Part shown: positions 21,411 through 32,250 of the stretch, piece after piece
Layout of the letters: every line of letters starts with the position of its first letter
Position numbering within the stretch: the stretch's first letter is position 1
Origin: Symbiodinium natans
Lineage: Eukaryota > Sar > Dinophyceae > Suessiales > Symbiodiniaceae
Assembly: GCA_905221605.1 (NCBI GenBank)
Contig: CAJNDS010000080.1
Coordinates: forward strand, 512,455 to 576,454
Reading direction: 5' to 3'
Length of the DNA: 64,000 nt
The notes under the pieces: generated by a model
Told to the model about the DNA's origin: nothing
Databases searched by the model: none
Seen by the model: only the letters and a program-made list of their open reading frames with translations
Position numbers and translations under genes: made by a program

Positions 21411-22640
21411 GGTTTAGGCTTTAGGGGTCCCTACATGGCTCCCCCGTTGCCTACGATCATCTTGTTAGTTGGGGGGGGAAGGCATAACCTACTGGCTTTA
21501 CAGTTGCTTTGGGTTGCAGGGAGCTGCCAGAGCCTCTGATATAATGGCAGCCGGGAGCAGCCTCCACAGGATCCTAAACAAAGACCCTCTTTGGGTTTAA
21601 GGAGCTAGGGTTTACGTACTACAGGGGCCTAAAGAATTAGAATAGGGTTTAGGGGGGATATTCTAGTATAATGCTCTAGGGGCCGTAAGGGAATACGAAT
21701 GGTAATGATTCCGACCCCTATATTTAGGGTTTTGGGTCACTGAGAAATTCCGCGCCTCCTTGCTCACAGTGCCGTAGGAGACAGCCCCTTTGTACTTGGT
21801 ATTCACCTGGTCTCTGTCTTCGGGCAAGAATACTCTTAGAGGACGCAGAGGTGCTGTGCCATGAGGATACCATCACTCAACTGCGTTGCTTGCCGTAGAA
21901 CTGGAACCAAAGCTCTAAACCCAAGCCCTACACCCCAAACCATCTGTAGAAATTGAGAAGCCGAGCAAAATGCCACACGGCCGTTCACATGCGACTACGA
22001 CCCCGATGCCTGAGCCATCAGTGCAGCCTAAACTCCCATCTTGACAAGCTTTAAGCTCCAAACCAACCAGAAGTGGACTCACTGTGCCCTTTTGGAGACA
22101 GGAGTTCGCACCGACTCGCACCCCAAAACCCTCAGCTATATACACCTTACCCCACCCCCCACCCCCCACCCTGGTGTGCTTGCGTGCGTGTGTGCGTGCG
22201 TGCGCGTGCGCGCGATGGCGCCTTGAAGCCGGCTCTCGAGGCCCCGCTGGCCCCACACCGAACCTGCCACTAGAGGGTTTAGGATTTAGGTCCTTTTTGG
22301 GGCTTAGGGATTCTTAGGGTTTTAGGGTTGCTACTTGTGGTTATTGAGGGTTTTAGGGTTTTGGGCTTCGGGCTCTACACGGCTCTATTCTGCCGCGGAG
22401 ACGTTCATAGTGTCTGCTTATAGCATTTAGGGCTTAGAGCGCTTGACAAAAAAAGTCACGCGCTCGATTGGGTCCAGTACGAAACCGCCGTGCCGTGGTA
22501 CTGAAGCTTCAGAAGTCGCCAAGGCACAGAAGTGTTTAGGGTTAGCCACCTTTCCAGACCAGCAAGCAGCAAGAGACCTGGTGAGCTGTCTAGCTGCATG
22601 GCTACTGACAAGATGATTCTCACTGTGCCACATAGACCCT
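21411..22640. other. Intron-like sequence, no gene called
   Basis: Contains a family E foldback fragment near 21619-21723 (AGGGGCCTAAAGAATTAGAATAGGG ... GATTCCGACCCCTATA, broken here for length), a CG/TG-rich run near 22140-22215, and scattered TTTAGGG. Frames at 22041-22317 overlap each other in all phases of the TG-rich run and look spurious. Confidence 0.4.
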
Positions 22641-22659
22641 ACGCATTTCTCAACCCAAA

Positions 22660-22925
22660 ACCCCCCTAAACCCTAAAACCCTAAAACCCTCAAACCCTAA
22701 AACCCTCAAACCCTAAATCCCTAAAACCCTAAAACCCTACAACCCTAAAACCCTAAAACCCTAAAACCCTAAAACCCTACATCCCTAAAACCCTAAATCC
22801 CTAAAACCCTAAAGCCCTAAAACCCTAAAACCCTAAAACCCTAAAACCCCAAAAACCCTAAAACCCAAAAACCCTAAAGCCCTAAAGCCCTAAACCCCAA
22901 ACCCCCAAACCCCAAACCCCAAGAG
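22660..22925. repeat. CCCTAAAA 8-mer variant array
   Basis: About thirty units, mostly CCCTAAAA with CCCTCAAA, CCCTACAA and CCCAAAAA. An 8-nt variant homogenised locally, echoing TTTTAGGG at 54040-54300. Confidence 0.92.
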
Positions 22926-23301
22926 CCGAAAAAGTGGGCTTGCATTCGTCATCGTGCATGCCTTCTCTTAGCTTTGGAGTAGACCCTGGAAGAAAAGTAT
23001 AAACTTTTTAGGCCATAAGTAGCAATGATAGGAACCCAGAACCAAAAGAGTATTAAAGTATAGTACTCCAAAGCCCAGTTCTTCATGCATCCTTATCAAC
23101 TTTTCAGAGCAGACAATATGCCGTCATCGTGCATCGTTATCAAATTGTTAGAGCAAACAATGCTCAATTTACTTAAACCTCATATGGTTCAAAAAAACAC
23201 AATTTCACTTAAACCACCTTAAACCTCCTTGCTTGCCCGAGGCATCAACACGCAAGCTCCTTCAGAAATCCTAGTTGCGCCCTAAGGTTTAGGGTTTCGG
23301 G

Positions 23302-23560
23302 TTGTCTTTCTCTCTCTTTCTCTCTTTCTCTCTTTTTCTCTCATTTTCTCTCTTTTTCTCTCATTGTTCTCTCTTTTTCTCTCTTTTTCTCTCTTTTTCT
23401 CTCTTGTTCTCTCTTGTTCTCTCTTTATCTCTCTTTTTCTCTCTGTTTCTCTTTTTTTCTCTCTTTTTCTCTATCTTTTTCTCTCTTTCTCTCTCTTTCT
23501 CTCTCTTTCTCTCTCTTTCTCTCTCTTTCTCTCTTTCTCTCTTTCTCTCTGTCTCGAAGA
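23302..23560. repeat. CTCTTTTT pyrimidine microsatellite
   Basis: 260 bp of CTCTTT/CTCTTTTT units; the Ser-Leu-Phe open frames on + and Lys-Glu-Arg frames on - are repeat artefacts. Confidence 0.93.
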
Positions 23561-24030
23561 TTTCTTCATTCTTATGTGATGTATATTCATTCACATACGC
23601 AGAAATTCCGAAAATAGAAACTAAACATATTTCTTTAAGGTTTCACGAAGATCGAATGTAATCGCAAAACCTCGAGATCTCAGAATATTTATTCCATTCC
23701 TGAATTGAAGCGGATATGAATGATTGACCACATAATGAGGCAGAAACTGTCGGCATGGATATTCATGGAGTTCCGAATCAATCAAGTAAATCCTGAGATT
23801 TTACGATCATCATTCGATATTCAGAAAACCTCAGAGAAAGAGAGTCTTTTTCGATTGATCGAAATGTCCAATGAAATGTCGCTTATCTGATCTCTCTTCA
23901 TCTTTATCTCTTCTCTCCTCTCTCTTCTCTCTTCTCTCAGGGGGGAAACTGAAACACACCATTAACAAAAAACAACTCAGAAAAAGTCGGTGACAGTTTT
24001 TCTCAAAAACCGCCCCCCGCACACGAAGCA
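23561..24030. other. AT-rich unique sequence, no gene seen
   Basis: Low GC compared with its surroundings, no telomere repeats, no convincing frame. Confidence 0.4.
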
Positions 24031-24214
24031 AGCTCAATAAACCCTAAACCCTAAACCCCTAAACCCCTAAACCCCTAAACCCCGAAACCCTGAACCCCTA
24101 AACCCTACACCCTAAACCCTAGACCCTAAACCCCTAAACCCCTAAACCCCAAACCCTAAACCCTAAACCCTAAACCCCAAACCCCTAAACCCTAAGTTGA
24201 AAAGGAGGTGGCAC

Positions 24215-24248
24215 CTTGCAGGCGCGGCCATAGGCGAGGGCCAGATGC
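24215..24248 (-). CDS. Candidate exon, 34 nt, unknown protein
   Basis: 3' site TACCCTCGAG|G; 5' site TGCAAG|GTGCCA. One base, then HLALAYGRACK. Flanked by CCCTAAA variants 24032-24195 and TTTAGGG from 24283. Confidence 0.43.
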
Positions 24249-24689
24249 CTCGAGGGTACATGCAACCTACATCTCTTACCTCTAGGGTTTAGGGTTAGGG
24301 TTTGGGGTTTAGGGTTTAGGGTTTGGGGTTTAGGGTTTGGGATTTAGGGTTTAGGGTGGTTTAGGGTGGTTTGGCGTGGTTTAGGGTGGTTTAGGGCGGT
24401 TTAGGGTTGAGGGTGTAGAGGTTTAGGGTTTAGGGTTTTCGGTATATAGGGCTGCTGACACGAGACTACGGGGGCCTATGTTTGTCAGAAGGGGGCCCAC
24501 ATGGGCCCAATATACTTCCAGGGACCACAGACTTAGTCTTTGTCTTAGTCTTATATAACCTAAAACCCTAAACCCTAAACCCTAAACCCTATGATCAGTT
24601 AATCGCCCCTCAAAATTCAGAGAAGTCCCTCATGACGCCGTGGCCTCGTGCAGGGTGGTGAGAGATGCCAAATGGATGCTTCAGTCCCC

Positions 24690-24812
24690 CCAAACCCTAA
24701 ACCCCAAACCCTAAACCCGAAACCCTAAACCCGAAACCCTAAACCCGAAACCCTAAACCCTAAACCCTAAACCCTAAACCCGAAACCCTAAACCCTAAAC
24801 CCGAAACCCTAA
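24690..24812. repeat. CCCTAAA/CCCGAAA array
   Basis: Seventeen units alternating CCCTAAA and CCCGAAA; abuts exon 24815-24861. Confidence 0.93.
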
Positions 24813-24814
24813 AC

Positions 24815-24861
24815 TTTTGAGAGCAGGGCATCAGGAGCTATGGACTGGAGGCTTCCTCCGC
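24815..24861 (-). CDS. Candidate exon, 47 nt, unknown protein
   Basis: 3' site TTCGGGTTCAG|GC; 5' site CTCAAAA|GTTTAGGG. The donor is itself the first telomere-type unit. Two bases, then GGSLQSIAPDALLSK. Confidence 0.55.
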
Positions 24862-24935
24862 CTGAACCCGAATGTTGAGACCTCCACAGCAATTCTACTC
24901 AAACGTCGCGAATCACAAAGGGCTTCTATAGGGTA

Positions 24936-25066
24936 AGGTTTAGGGTTTAGGGTTTAGGGTTTAGGGTTTAGGGTTTAGGGTTTAGGGTTTAGGGTTTAGG
25001 GTTTAGGGTTTAGGGTTTAGGGTTTAGGGTTTAGGGTTTAGGGTTTAGGGTTTAGGGTGTAGGGGT
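24936..25066. repeat. TTTAGGG array
   Basis: Eighteen perfect units, right of exon 24815-24861. Confidence 0.95.
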
Positions 25067-25339
25067 TGTTGCGGGTAAGTCGAATGCAACAATGAGAGAC
25101 AAGCAGGCCACTCCCACTGAGCCTCCCTGGCATGTCCTTTTAACCCCCCCCCCCCCCCCCGATCCCGCCCACCCCCCAAGCTTCTACGAATTGCTTAAGA
25201 TCCCCCAAAACAATTACAAGACTCTTCCTTATCAGGGGAATATAGGGATTTGTATTGTTTTGGGGTTCTTAGGCAAATAGTAGCCTTTTTGGGGTACTAG
25301 GCAGCCAGATCCTCCGACGTCACGTTCCCTGAAGTGCGA

Positions 25340-25456
25340 GACCCAAGAGTAGCCTAGGACGCAGGAGGGGGTGCCCCTTTTGATTTGCAGGGGCGATCAT
25401 AAGGGAACCTAATCCTCCCAAAAACAAGGGGAACAAGGGCCTTATCCGGGCTGGCC
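25340..25456. mobile_element. Foldback element, family D copy
   Basis: GACCCAAGAGTAGCCTAGGA ... GGGGAACAAGGGCCTTATCCGGGC. In gene sense it lies about 30 nt inside the intron that follows exon 25485-25605. Confidence 0.5.
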
Positions 25457-25484
25457 CTGCAAGGCCGGGGCTATCTGGATAGAC

Positions 25485-25605
25485 CCTGGCCCCCATCCTC
25501 TCTTGGATCTCTATGATCGGTTCCAAGATCGTGTTGAGCTTCATCTGGTTGCTGATGCTCTGGCTTTCCAGCTTGTCCACAGTGTCTGACAGGTCCTGGA
25601 GTACC
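25485..25605 (-). CDS. Candidate exon, 121 nt, helical segment
   Basis: 3' site CCTTTGGTTCAG|G; 5' site GGCCAGG|GTCTATC. One base, then 40 codons: VLQDLSDTVDKLESQSISNQ followed by MKLNTILEPI...QERMGAR. Spaced Leu/Ile and many charged residues suggest a coiled coil. One of the longest uninterrupted islands, hard to get by chance. Confidence 0.72.
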
Positions 25606-25797
25606 CTGAACCAAAGGCGCTGTGCTCTAATCGGTGCACAACCAAATATATTCAGAGAACTGAACCCAAAAACAGTTTAGGGTTTAGGGTTTAAGGACAC
25701 CCTGACAATCCCAACAGAGACACGCACTGAGTGCACATCTTATATGAAGTACCCCTTTAAAGGGAGCCCATGAGTGAGATGACTTGCACCAAGGCGC

Positions 25798-25825
25798 CTG
25801 GCAAGCACAAGAGCTCCTCCGCTGC
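25798..25825 (-). CDS. Candidate exon, 28 nt, unknown protein
   Basis: 3' site GACTCCCCAG|GCA; 5' site TTGCCAG|GCGCCT (GC). AAEELLCLP plus one base. Good sites but tiny. Confidence 0.4.
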
Positions 25826-26197
25826 CTGGGGAGTCTAGTATAGGGGCCTGAATAATCAGAATAGGGTTTTTGAGTTTTTTGGGGGGGCGATTATAGTATG
25901 ATTACAAAGGGTTCCTGTAAGGGAATGTTATTAGCAATTCTACACCACCCTCATAATAATTCGGGAGGTGGGAGTTGAGCTGGGTGTTGCTTGGGGAACA
26001 AGTGAACCCTAAAAACGAGATCATCTGTATGTTTAGGGCTTAGTGTCTAGGGGGGCCATATACCCCAAACTACCACGATCCCGATTGGGGTGTATGGTTC
26101 GCGTTCCTTCCCTTCATCCCCAAGGCAGGTAGTTATGGCTGGTAGCTTGCGTGGGATTCCAAAGCACAAGAATGCTTTGGAATGCTCTGGATACGTA

Positions 26198-26276
26198 TAC
26201 AGGGTAGGGCCCCCTAGTTATAAGTAGAGTTATAAGGGCCCTAAATTGGGTTATAAGGACCCTAAGTTAGGTTATA
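26198..26276. mobile_element. Foldback element, family B, truncated copy
   Basis: ACAGGGTAGGGCCCCCTAG then TTATAAGTAGAGTTATAAGG, collinear with the left two thirds of 59929-60056. The right inverted end is missing. Confidence 0.65.
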
Positions 26277-26679
26277 TGGTGAGTTCTCGAAATTTGGTCC
26301 ATGTTTGGTTGCCCTAGACAATAGGGCCCGCCTTTTCATAGTAACCCCAAGAGGGACCCTAATTTAGAGAATCCACTTTTTATGTTTATGTATATGTAGA
26401 TATATATATATATATACATATACGCTAATATGACTGATGCGTTGAATCTATGCAAGGAACGTGCAAGAAATCATTTTCCGTTGGACTGCACATTAAACGC
26501 TTGGGGTGGCGGGGCGGGGGGGGGGGGGGGGGGGGTGGGGGAGTATGGTTCAGCTTCGGCCGTTTGGTTTAGTAGGGTTTAAGGTTTAGGGTTTTTGGCT
26601 TTGGTTTCTCTTTCAAATAGTCCTTGGGAGGCTTAAAACCCTCAGCCCCTCAGCCCCAAACCAGTCAGTCATTAAATGC

Positions 26680-26727
26680 CTGCACCGAGGCGTCTGTGTT
26701 TTTGAGCCAAGGCTTAGGAGGTCTAGC
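26680..26727 (-). CDS. Candidate exon, 48 nt, unknown protein
   Basis: 3' site CTCACAGTTCAG|G; 5' site GGTGCAG|GCATTT (GC). One base, then LDLLSLGSKTQTPRC with two bases over. Confidence 0.42.
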
Positions 26728-26992
26728 CTGAACTGTGAGCCCTCAGAAGCCCTACGCTCCGAACCGTACAAACCCTCTGAAGCCCTCACCCCAAAAAACA
26801 GCAAAGCCCTACAAACCCTTTTTCGCCCTCAACCCTAGACACCATAAACAAACCCTTAGAAGCCCTCAAACCTAAACACCAAAACCCTACAAACCCTTAA
26901 AAGCCCTCAAACCTAGACACTAAAGCCCTACAAACCCTTATAGGCCCTCAACCCGAAACACCGAAACCCTACAAACCCTTGTAGGCCCTGAA

Positions 26993-27078
26993 TTGGGATG
27001 TTCCCCCCAGTCCTTAATTATAGTACCTCTACTTAGAATCCCTATTAAGGACTGTTAGCAGAAGAGGGAACATCCCAA
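26993..27078. mobile_element. Foldback element, family A
   Basis: 86 bp with inverted ends TTGGGATGTTCCC and GGGAACATCCCAA, plus an inner inverted pair AGTCCTTAAT / ATTAAGGACT. Other copies at 31683-31784, 44447-44542 and 58011-58129; an internal fragment at 29690-29760. Confidence 0.78.
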
Positions 27079-27115
27079 GTCCTCAACCCTAACCACCAGA
27101 AACCGTTAGGGACGC

Positions 27116-27153
27116 AGCCAACAAAGCCCCCGCGCGTCCGCAGCCGTGGCTGG
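27116..27153 (-). CDS. Candidate exon, 38 nt, unknown protein
   Basis: 3' site GTGCTTCTGCCCGCAG|CC (excellent pyrimidine tract); 5' site TTGGCT|GCGTCC (GC). SHGCGRAGALLA after two bases. It starts 38 nt from the family A element 26993-27078. Confidence 0.43.
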
Positions 27154-27460
27154 CTGCGGGCAGAAGCACGAGGCCTCCGGGGGTAGGGAATCTAAGGCTT
27201 GGGGTTCTATGGAAGGTTTATCGGGTTTAGAGGGTTTCCAGGGTTTTATTGGGTGTTATAGGGTTGAAGGGGTTTATTGGTGTTATTGGGTTTTGGAGTT
27301 TAGGATTTAGGAGTTCGGAGGGTTTTGGAGTTCAGGGTTGAAGGGGTTAAGAGTTGAGGGTTTGAAGTTTGCGGGCTTTATGAGCATTTCCCCAAGTTAA
27401 GCTCAATTCTTGTGTAGCCTCCGCATTATGTTCGGAACACAAGGGGGCCCTCACGCCTTG

Positions 27461-27560
27461 GGGACCAAATGAACCCTAAGACGTGTATGCTCCACATACC
27501 CCAGCAGGGATTATCCTAGCAAAGGGTGTGTGATCTCAATTTTGGGGTTCATGTGGTCCC
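27461..27560. mobile_element. Foldback element, family F
   Basis: 100 bp with inverted ends GGGACCAAATGAACCC and GGGGTTCATGTGGTCCC. Diverged relatives near 7950-8030, 27787-27897 and 28553-28627 share GTAGCA-AGGGT-TGATCCCAATTTTGG. Confidence 0.65.
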
Positions 27561-27593
27561 TCAACCCTAACCCCTAAGCCCGAAGGCTACAGC

Positions 27594-27670
27594 AAATTCC
27601 CCCGCATTTGGAGAGACTCTGATCCGTGAGGCCAAGTAGGTTTGCCAGCGGTTCCGAAACCCCAAAAGCC
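27594..27670 (-). CDS. Candidate exon, 77 nt, unknown protein
   Basis: 3' site GGGTTTTAG|GG (from the telomere-type repeat); 5' site GGAATTT|GCTGTA (GC). Two bases, then LLGFRNRWQTYLASR...SPNAGEF. Phase fits the preceding exon 27692-27721. Confidence 0.48.
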
Positions 27671-27691
27671 CTAAAACCCTAAACCCTTAAC

Positions 27692-27721
27692 CAGAAAGCT
27701 GGCATTGCTCTTGCCTGGACT
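27692..27721 (-). CDS. Candidate exon, 30 nt, unknown protein
   Basis: 3' site TCTCCGACCTTCTCAG|AG; 5' site CTTTCTG|GTTAAG. SRQEQCQLS plus flanking partial codons. Confidence 0.4.
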
Positions 27722-28954
27722 CTGAGAAGGTCGGAGATACACTCTTCGAGACTCGACGGGTTTAGGGGTTAGGGTTCAGGCTTTAGGGTTCAAGGATTGA
27801 ACCCTAAAAAGGTTACTGGTCCACAAAGACCCTATTACAAAGTAGAGCTCGTAGCAAAGGGTATCTGATCCCAATCTTGAACTCCTTTGGCCCCCTAAGT
27901 TAAGCCGCGTTCTTGACGAAGAACCCCTTGATCTCAGGTGTCCGGGTCCAAAACCCTAAACCCTAAACCCTAACCCCTAAACCCTGAACCCGAAACCCTA
28001 AACCCTGACAGAAGCCGCACCTGGCCGACTCATGATGGGGGAACTTGAAACTCCACCCAAGCTCCATGGCTGCGGCATGTCCGGTTTAGATGTCTGCTCC
28101 CTGGTATGCTGACGATGCGCGCGCGCACGGTTCCACGTTGCGCTTCTGTCACAGAACGATGTAGGACAGAGAACTTAACCCAAACCCTAAACCCTAAACC
28201 CTAAACCCTAAACCCTAAACCCTAAACCCTAAACCCTAAACCCCAAAGCCTGAACTATCATGAATTTAAACAACAGTTTGCTCGTCACTGCGCGTCACGC
28301 TTGAAAGCCTGAGCCGCTCGTGTGGCCCTTGAGCTGCAAGATTTAAGCACTAACCCCCCTTGAGAATGCCATTACCCGCAAAGTCCAGTTTCATGTAGGA
28401 TGTTGGCAAATTTTGTTTCCCTAAACCCCCAAACCCTATAGGGTTGAGTATTGAAATGTGCGTCCTAAGAAGCCACAACTTTCGGCTCTTCTTATGACCG
28501 CTCCAACCTTTATGGCCCAGGTCTTAGGGTTTCTAGGGTTTAGGGTCAGGGCTTGTGGCCCAAGTGCCCTAAGAGGGATTGTAGTGGCATAGGGTATCTT
28601 ATCCCCATTTTGGGCTTCATGTGGCCCAACGTCATTGATCCCAACAGAGGTCGCCATAGGTAGGTCCCTGGATGTATAGGTGGTGTGTACGAAACCCTAA
28701 ACCCGAAACCCTAAGCTTTCTATAGGGCTCATCGAGATTCGGAGGGCTTACGTGGTGAAACGCGCCCTGGGCAAGCGACAGTGCAGGAGGTTTGAGTCCC
28801 AACTACAGGTATTTCCAAAAATGGGCGGTACCCCCTAAACCCTAAACCCTAAACCCTCTAAACCCCTAACCCTCTAAACCCTAAACCCTAAACCCTAAAC
28901 CCTAAACCCTAAACCCTATCCCTTATGTATCCCCCAAAGTAGTAGTAAACTGAC

Positions 28955-29014
28955 TTCGAGGAGCTGCCAAAAAGTGTGCACTGTTTTCGGGAATCCGCGT
29001 ATACGGCCCTGGAA
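28955..29014 (-). CDS. Candidate exon, 60 nt, unknown protein
   Basis: 3' site TTCACACGCGAG|TTC; 5' site CTCGAA|GTCAGT. Phase 0/0: FQGRIRGFPKTVHTFWQLLE. Last member of the phase-continuous exon run that begins at 42984. Confidence 0.6.
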
Positions 29015-29408
29015 CTCGCGTGTGAACACAAGACATCAGGGCTAAGCGGTTTGAAAAGGAAAGACGCTGAAGAGGGTCTAGGGTTTAGGGTTTAGGGTTC
29101 AGGGTTCAGGGTTCAGGGTTCAGGGTTTAGGGTTTAGGGTTTAGGGTTTCGCGGTTGTCAGGTTCAGGCAGGCACCCATTCGACACACCATTCTAAAAGT
29201 GCAACAAAAAGGCCACTCCCACCCCCGCCGGCCTCTTGCAAGCCCCATGCACGCTTAGACGACCCAAACAGTCAACCATTACATCTGAACCCTAAACCCT
29301 AAACCCTAAACCCTAAACCCTAAACCCTAAACCCTAAACCAAGGAAAAGCATCCCACAAGCCCACAAGCACGGGGCCGCGCACCGTCGGAACTGCAGCCC
29401 TATCCTGC

Positions 29409-29432
29409 AGGCTTGGCAGCTTCGGTGTCCTC
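29409..29432 (-). CDS. Candidate exon, 24 nt, unknown protein
   Basis: 3' site CCCCCGATGTCAG|GAG; 5' site AAGCCT|GCAGGA (GC; a GA donor two codons on is possible). EDTEAAKP, phase 0/0. Confidence 0.45.
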
Positions 29433-29588
29433 CTGACATCGGGGGCTGACAGTTCGGTTTAGGGTTTAGGGTCTAGGGTTTAGGGTTTAGGGTTTAGGGT
29501 TTAGGGTTTAGGGTTTAGGGTTTAGGGTTCGACCCGAGGGTTTAAAGCTTAGTCTCTGCATTCCAGTTTTCGGGTCTATGGACCAAGC

Positions 29589-29630
29589 CATGGGATGCAG
29601 AGCTTTTGTGGACGAAGTTCCGGGGGTGAG
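29589..29630 (-). CDS. Candidate exon, 42 nt, unknown protein
   Basis: 3' site TTCGGTGTCCGTAG|CTC; 5' site CCCATG|GCTTGG (GC). Phase 0/0: LTPGTSSTKALHPM. The + strand of the same island is also open with good splice signals (29567-29625), so strand is not certain. Confidence 0.42.
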
Positions 29631-29865
29631 CTACGGACACCGAAGGGTGAGGCGTTCTTTCCGAAAAGCCCTGAATCTTGGGAAGCTCACCCTTATACTA
29701 ACAGTCCTTAACAGGGATTATAATGGGGGGGGTACTGTATTCCCTACTCAGGACTGCCCGAAATTCTGAGAAACCCCATTTTTCTTTCTGCTGACACTTC
29801 TGACTCCATGAGCGCCTTCCATCTGATGTCGCGCTTCTGTCACACTATATTCAACATACGCCTTA

Positions 29866-29986
29866 CTTGGAGGTTCATGGGTACTTGTAACCGCAGTTGT
29901 AAGTCTACTTGTAACCTACTTAGGGGACGTAGGGGGCTTCTAAGTACACTTTAACGTTGGGGTCATAAGTACCCTGAACCTCCAAG
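29866..29986. mobile_element. Foldback element, family C
   Basis: Inverted ends CTTGGAGGTTCATGGGTACTT and AAGTACCCTGAACCTCCAAG (each shown within one base of perfect). The internal ACTTGTAACC blocks match 18937-19064. Confidence 0.72.
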
Positions 29987-30098
29987 CATACCCTTACAAG
30001 AAATTCAGGGGCATGGAAAAATCCTTCCTTGCACTCTCCTTCTTTATAGGTTACGGGGCGTGGGCTTGGGATAATGCTGAACTATTCTTGGACATCTA

Positions 30099-30195
30099 GA
30101 CCCAAGAGGAACCTAGGAATAGGGAGGGTGCCCTTGTTGCTCTAAAGGGGCTTAAAGTCCAAACAATGGGAATAAGGGCCCACTCCAGGTCCTAG
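30099..30195. mobile_element. Foldback element, family D copy
   Basis: GACCCAAGAGGAACCTAGGA ... GGGCCCACTCCAGGTCCTAG. A right-end remnant of another copy (GAATAAGGGCCCACTCTGGG) starts near 30259, beside exon 30290-30382. Confidence 0.6.
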
Positions 30196-30289
30196 CCCTA
30201 AACCCTAAACCCTAAACCCTAAACCGTAAACCCCAAACCCCAAACCCCAAATAAAGTGAATAAGGGCCCACTCTGGGCCCTGAACGCAC

Positions 30290-30382
30290 TTTCTTGGGAA
30301 TGCTCCGGCGCCTGCTCCGCACGTTGGCCTCGATGAAGTCCCAAGGGTCATCTGCCAAGGTGAGGGGATCAAAGAGGTCACC
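30290..30382 (-). CDS. Candidate exon, 93 nt, unknown protein
   Basis: 3' site GGGTTTAG|GGT, donated by the telomere-type array; 5' site AAGAAA|GTGCGT. Phase 0/0, 31 codons: GDLFDPLTLADDPWDFIEAN then VRSRRRSIPKK. An internal acceptor CCTTGGCAG|AT would shorten it. Confidence 0.68.
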
Positions 30383-30492
30383 CTAAACCCTAAACCCTAA
30401 ACCCTAAACCCTAAGCCCTAAGCCCTAAACCCTAAGCCCTAAACCCTAATCCCTAAACCCTACAACCTGAACCCTAAATCTCGCTTCTTTGC

Positions 30493-30544
30493 TGTTGGGG
30501 CTTTGTGCTCAGCCCTGGAGACTTTGTACTGAGCCCTGGACGGT
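30493..30544 (-). CDS. Candidate exon, 52 nt, unknown protein
   Basis: 3' site TACGGATCACAG|A; 5' site CCAACA|GCAAAG (GC). One base, then PSRAQYKVSRAEHKAPT, with an internal repeat Ser-Arg-Ala. The donor was chosen partly because it keeps phase. The + strand also has a spliceable frame at 30513-30553. Confidence 0.45.
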
Positions 30545-30894
30545 CTGTGATCCGTAAAGGTTCTTAGTAATTAGGGTTTAGGGTTTAGGGTTTAGGGTTC
30601 AGGGTTTAGGGTTTAGGGTTTAGGGTTTAGGGATATCCTTTAAGGGATTGTGTAGGGTACTCATTCCCACATTGCCAAGAGGCTGTTGATCCCAGCTTAG
30701 GTCCCTAAGGAAGTCCTTTGGGCTGCCCGGGCTTTGTGCATTTCAGGTTTTACTGGCTTTAGGGTTTAGGGTTTAGGGTTTAGGGTTTAGGGTTTAGGGG
30801 GTTAGGGTTTAGGGCATTTTTTTGGTGGTGTAAGAAATTTGGGCGATTCAGGGCATTAGGCCTCTTCTGCAAGGGCTTTGCGAGGTTTCGTCAC

Positions 30895-30952
30895 AGGACG
30901 TCTGAATTCCGCAGCAGCCCGAGATTGAAAAGCGTGCCCGCTTGCTTGAAGT
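30895..30952 (-). CDS. Candidate exon, 58 nt, unknown protein
   Basis: 3' site CCTCCCCTCTCCCAG|AC (outstanding pyrimidine tract); 5' site GACGTCCT|GTGACG. Reads FKQAGTLFNLGLLRNSDV with two bases over at each side. Confidence 0.68.
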
Positions 30953-31526
30953 CTGGGAGAGGGGAGGTGGGGAAATCAAGTCCTCTAATTCAGCCTGAAG
31001 CTAAACCCAAAAGTCAAGCCTTATAGTCTGAAAGGGAAACCAAAACGGCGACAGTCGGATTCCCTGGGAAGTTGGGTGCTGGTTTGGGCATCAGTGCTAC
31101 ATGGGGGCAACACAGGGGCCGAAGTAATGACCGCGATCACACATGAAAGCTGTAATTGTTGTAGCTGAAGATCTCGGCAGTGAAATTTTGTAGCATAGAT
31201 GTGAATATAGGAATGAAAATTGTAAAACAGCAAATACACTTATTGTATATGTATATCAAATTGTGTACCTATACAGATATGATGCATATACATATAACTA
31301 CCCAAAAAGGCCTATTCTGATTAGCTAGACTGAGAATCCAGGGAACGAAAGGGCAGCCCTTATGTTCTATAGATGCTTTTGAAACCGAATAGAGAGGGGA
31401 AGATTTGTGGGAACATCAGCAAATATACACTGCCCCCATCTCATTCCAGCTAGGCCCTACACCCTAAACCCTAAACCCTGAACCCGAAACCCTAAACCCT
31501 CTACAGAATATCTGAGCCACGCCCAC

Positions 31527-31560
31527 CTGGCTGGTCTTTCAGGAGGTTCTGGAGGATGTC
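31527..31560 (-). CDS. Candidate exon, 34 nt, unknown protein
   Basis: 3' site TTGGTTGTGCGCAG|GAC; 5' site CCAGCCAG|GTGGGC. DILQNLLKDQP plus one base; completes a codon with exon 30895-30952. Confidence 0.58.
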
Positions 31561-31682
31561 CTGCGCACAACCAAGGGCTCTTCGAAACCACAGGCGACAC
31601 GCGACAAGTGCGGTTTAGGGTTTAGGCTTTAGGGGGTTTGGGGGGTTTGGGGGGTTTAGGGTTTCTTGATTAGGGGTTTAGG

Positions 31683-31784
31683 TTGGGATGTTCCCCCCTC
31701 ATACTAGCAGTCCTTAATAGGGATGATGGCACCCAGTATTATAATCCCGGTTAAGGACTGTTAGTATAAGGGGAAACATCCCAA
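31683..31784. mobile_element. Foldback element, family A
   Basis: TTGGGATGTTCCC at the left, GGGAAACATCCCAA at the right, inner arms ACTAGCAGTCCTTAAT and TTAAGGACTGTTAGT. Confidence 0.78.
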
Positions 31785-32093
31785 GGTTTAGGGGGTTAGG
31801 GGTTTAGGGCCTATCTCCATCCATCCCGTATCACCCCGCTGTTACAACAGGGGGCTTAGTGTTTAGGGTTTAGGGTTTAGGGTGAGCCCCTCAAACTTTA
31901 AATCACTGTGAAACATTCCATGTCAGGCCCTCTTAAACTCAATACCCTGAACCCTCAAGCCCTCTGAAACCTAAACCTCAACTTACAAGACATGCCAGGA
32001 GCCTAAACACTCGAAACCCCGAAAAACCCAAAAACAAAAACAAACCCTAACATCCCCCAAAACAGCCAGAGAGAAAACCCTAGAATGCCTGAC

Positions 32094-32152
32094 CCTAAAC
32101 CCTAAACCCTAAACCCTAAACCCTAAACCCTAAACCCTAAACCCTAAACCTC
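32094..32152. repeat. CCCTAAA array
   Basis: Eight units left of exon 32170-32250. Confidence 0.93.
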
Positions 32153-32169
32153 CAACAGCCCCAAAAGGC

Positions 32170-32250
32170 CCCGGGGCAGCAGGGGTTCTGTCGCTCCTGC
32201 ATCCAAGTGAGAAGCTCGTGGCGCTCCAGGTAGCTGCGAGCCTGGAGAGC
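32170..32250 (-). CDS. Candidate exon, 81 nt, unknown protein
   Basis: 3' site CACCTTTGAG|GCT (or CTCTCCAG nine bases on); 5' site CCCGGG|GCCTTT (GC). Phase 0/0, 27 codons: ALQARSYLERHELLTWMQER then QNPCCPG. Confidence 0.68.

Noticed and set aside
23302-23661. 119-aa Ser-Leu-Phe frame on + and its Lys-Glu-Arg counterpart on -
   Set aside because: CTCTTTTT microsatellite artefacts.
30513-30553. + strand exon PWRLCTEPWTVCD
   Set aside because: Splice signals are fair, but the minus reading of the same island keeps phase with its neighbours.
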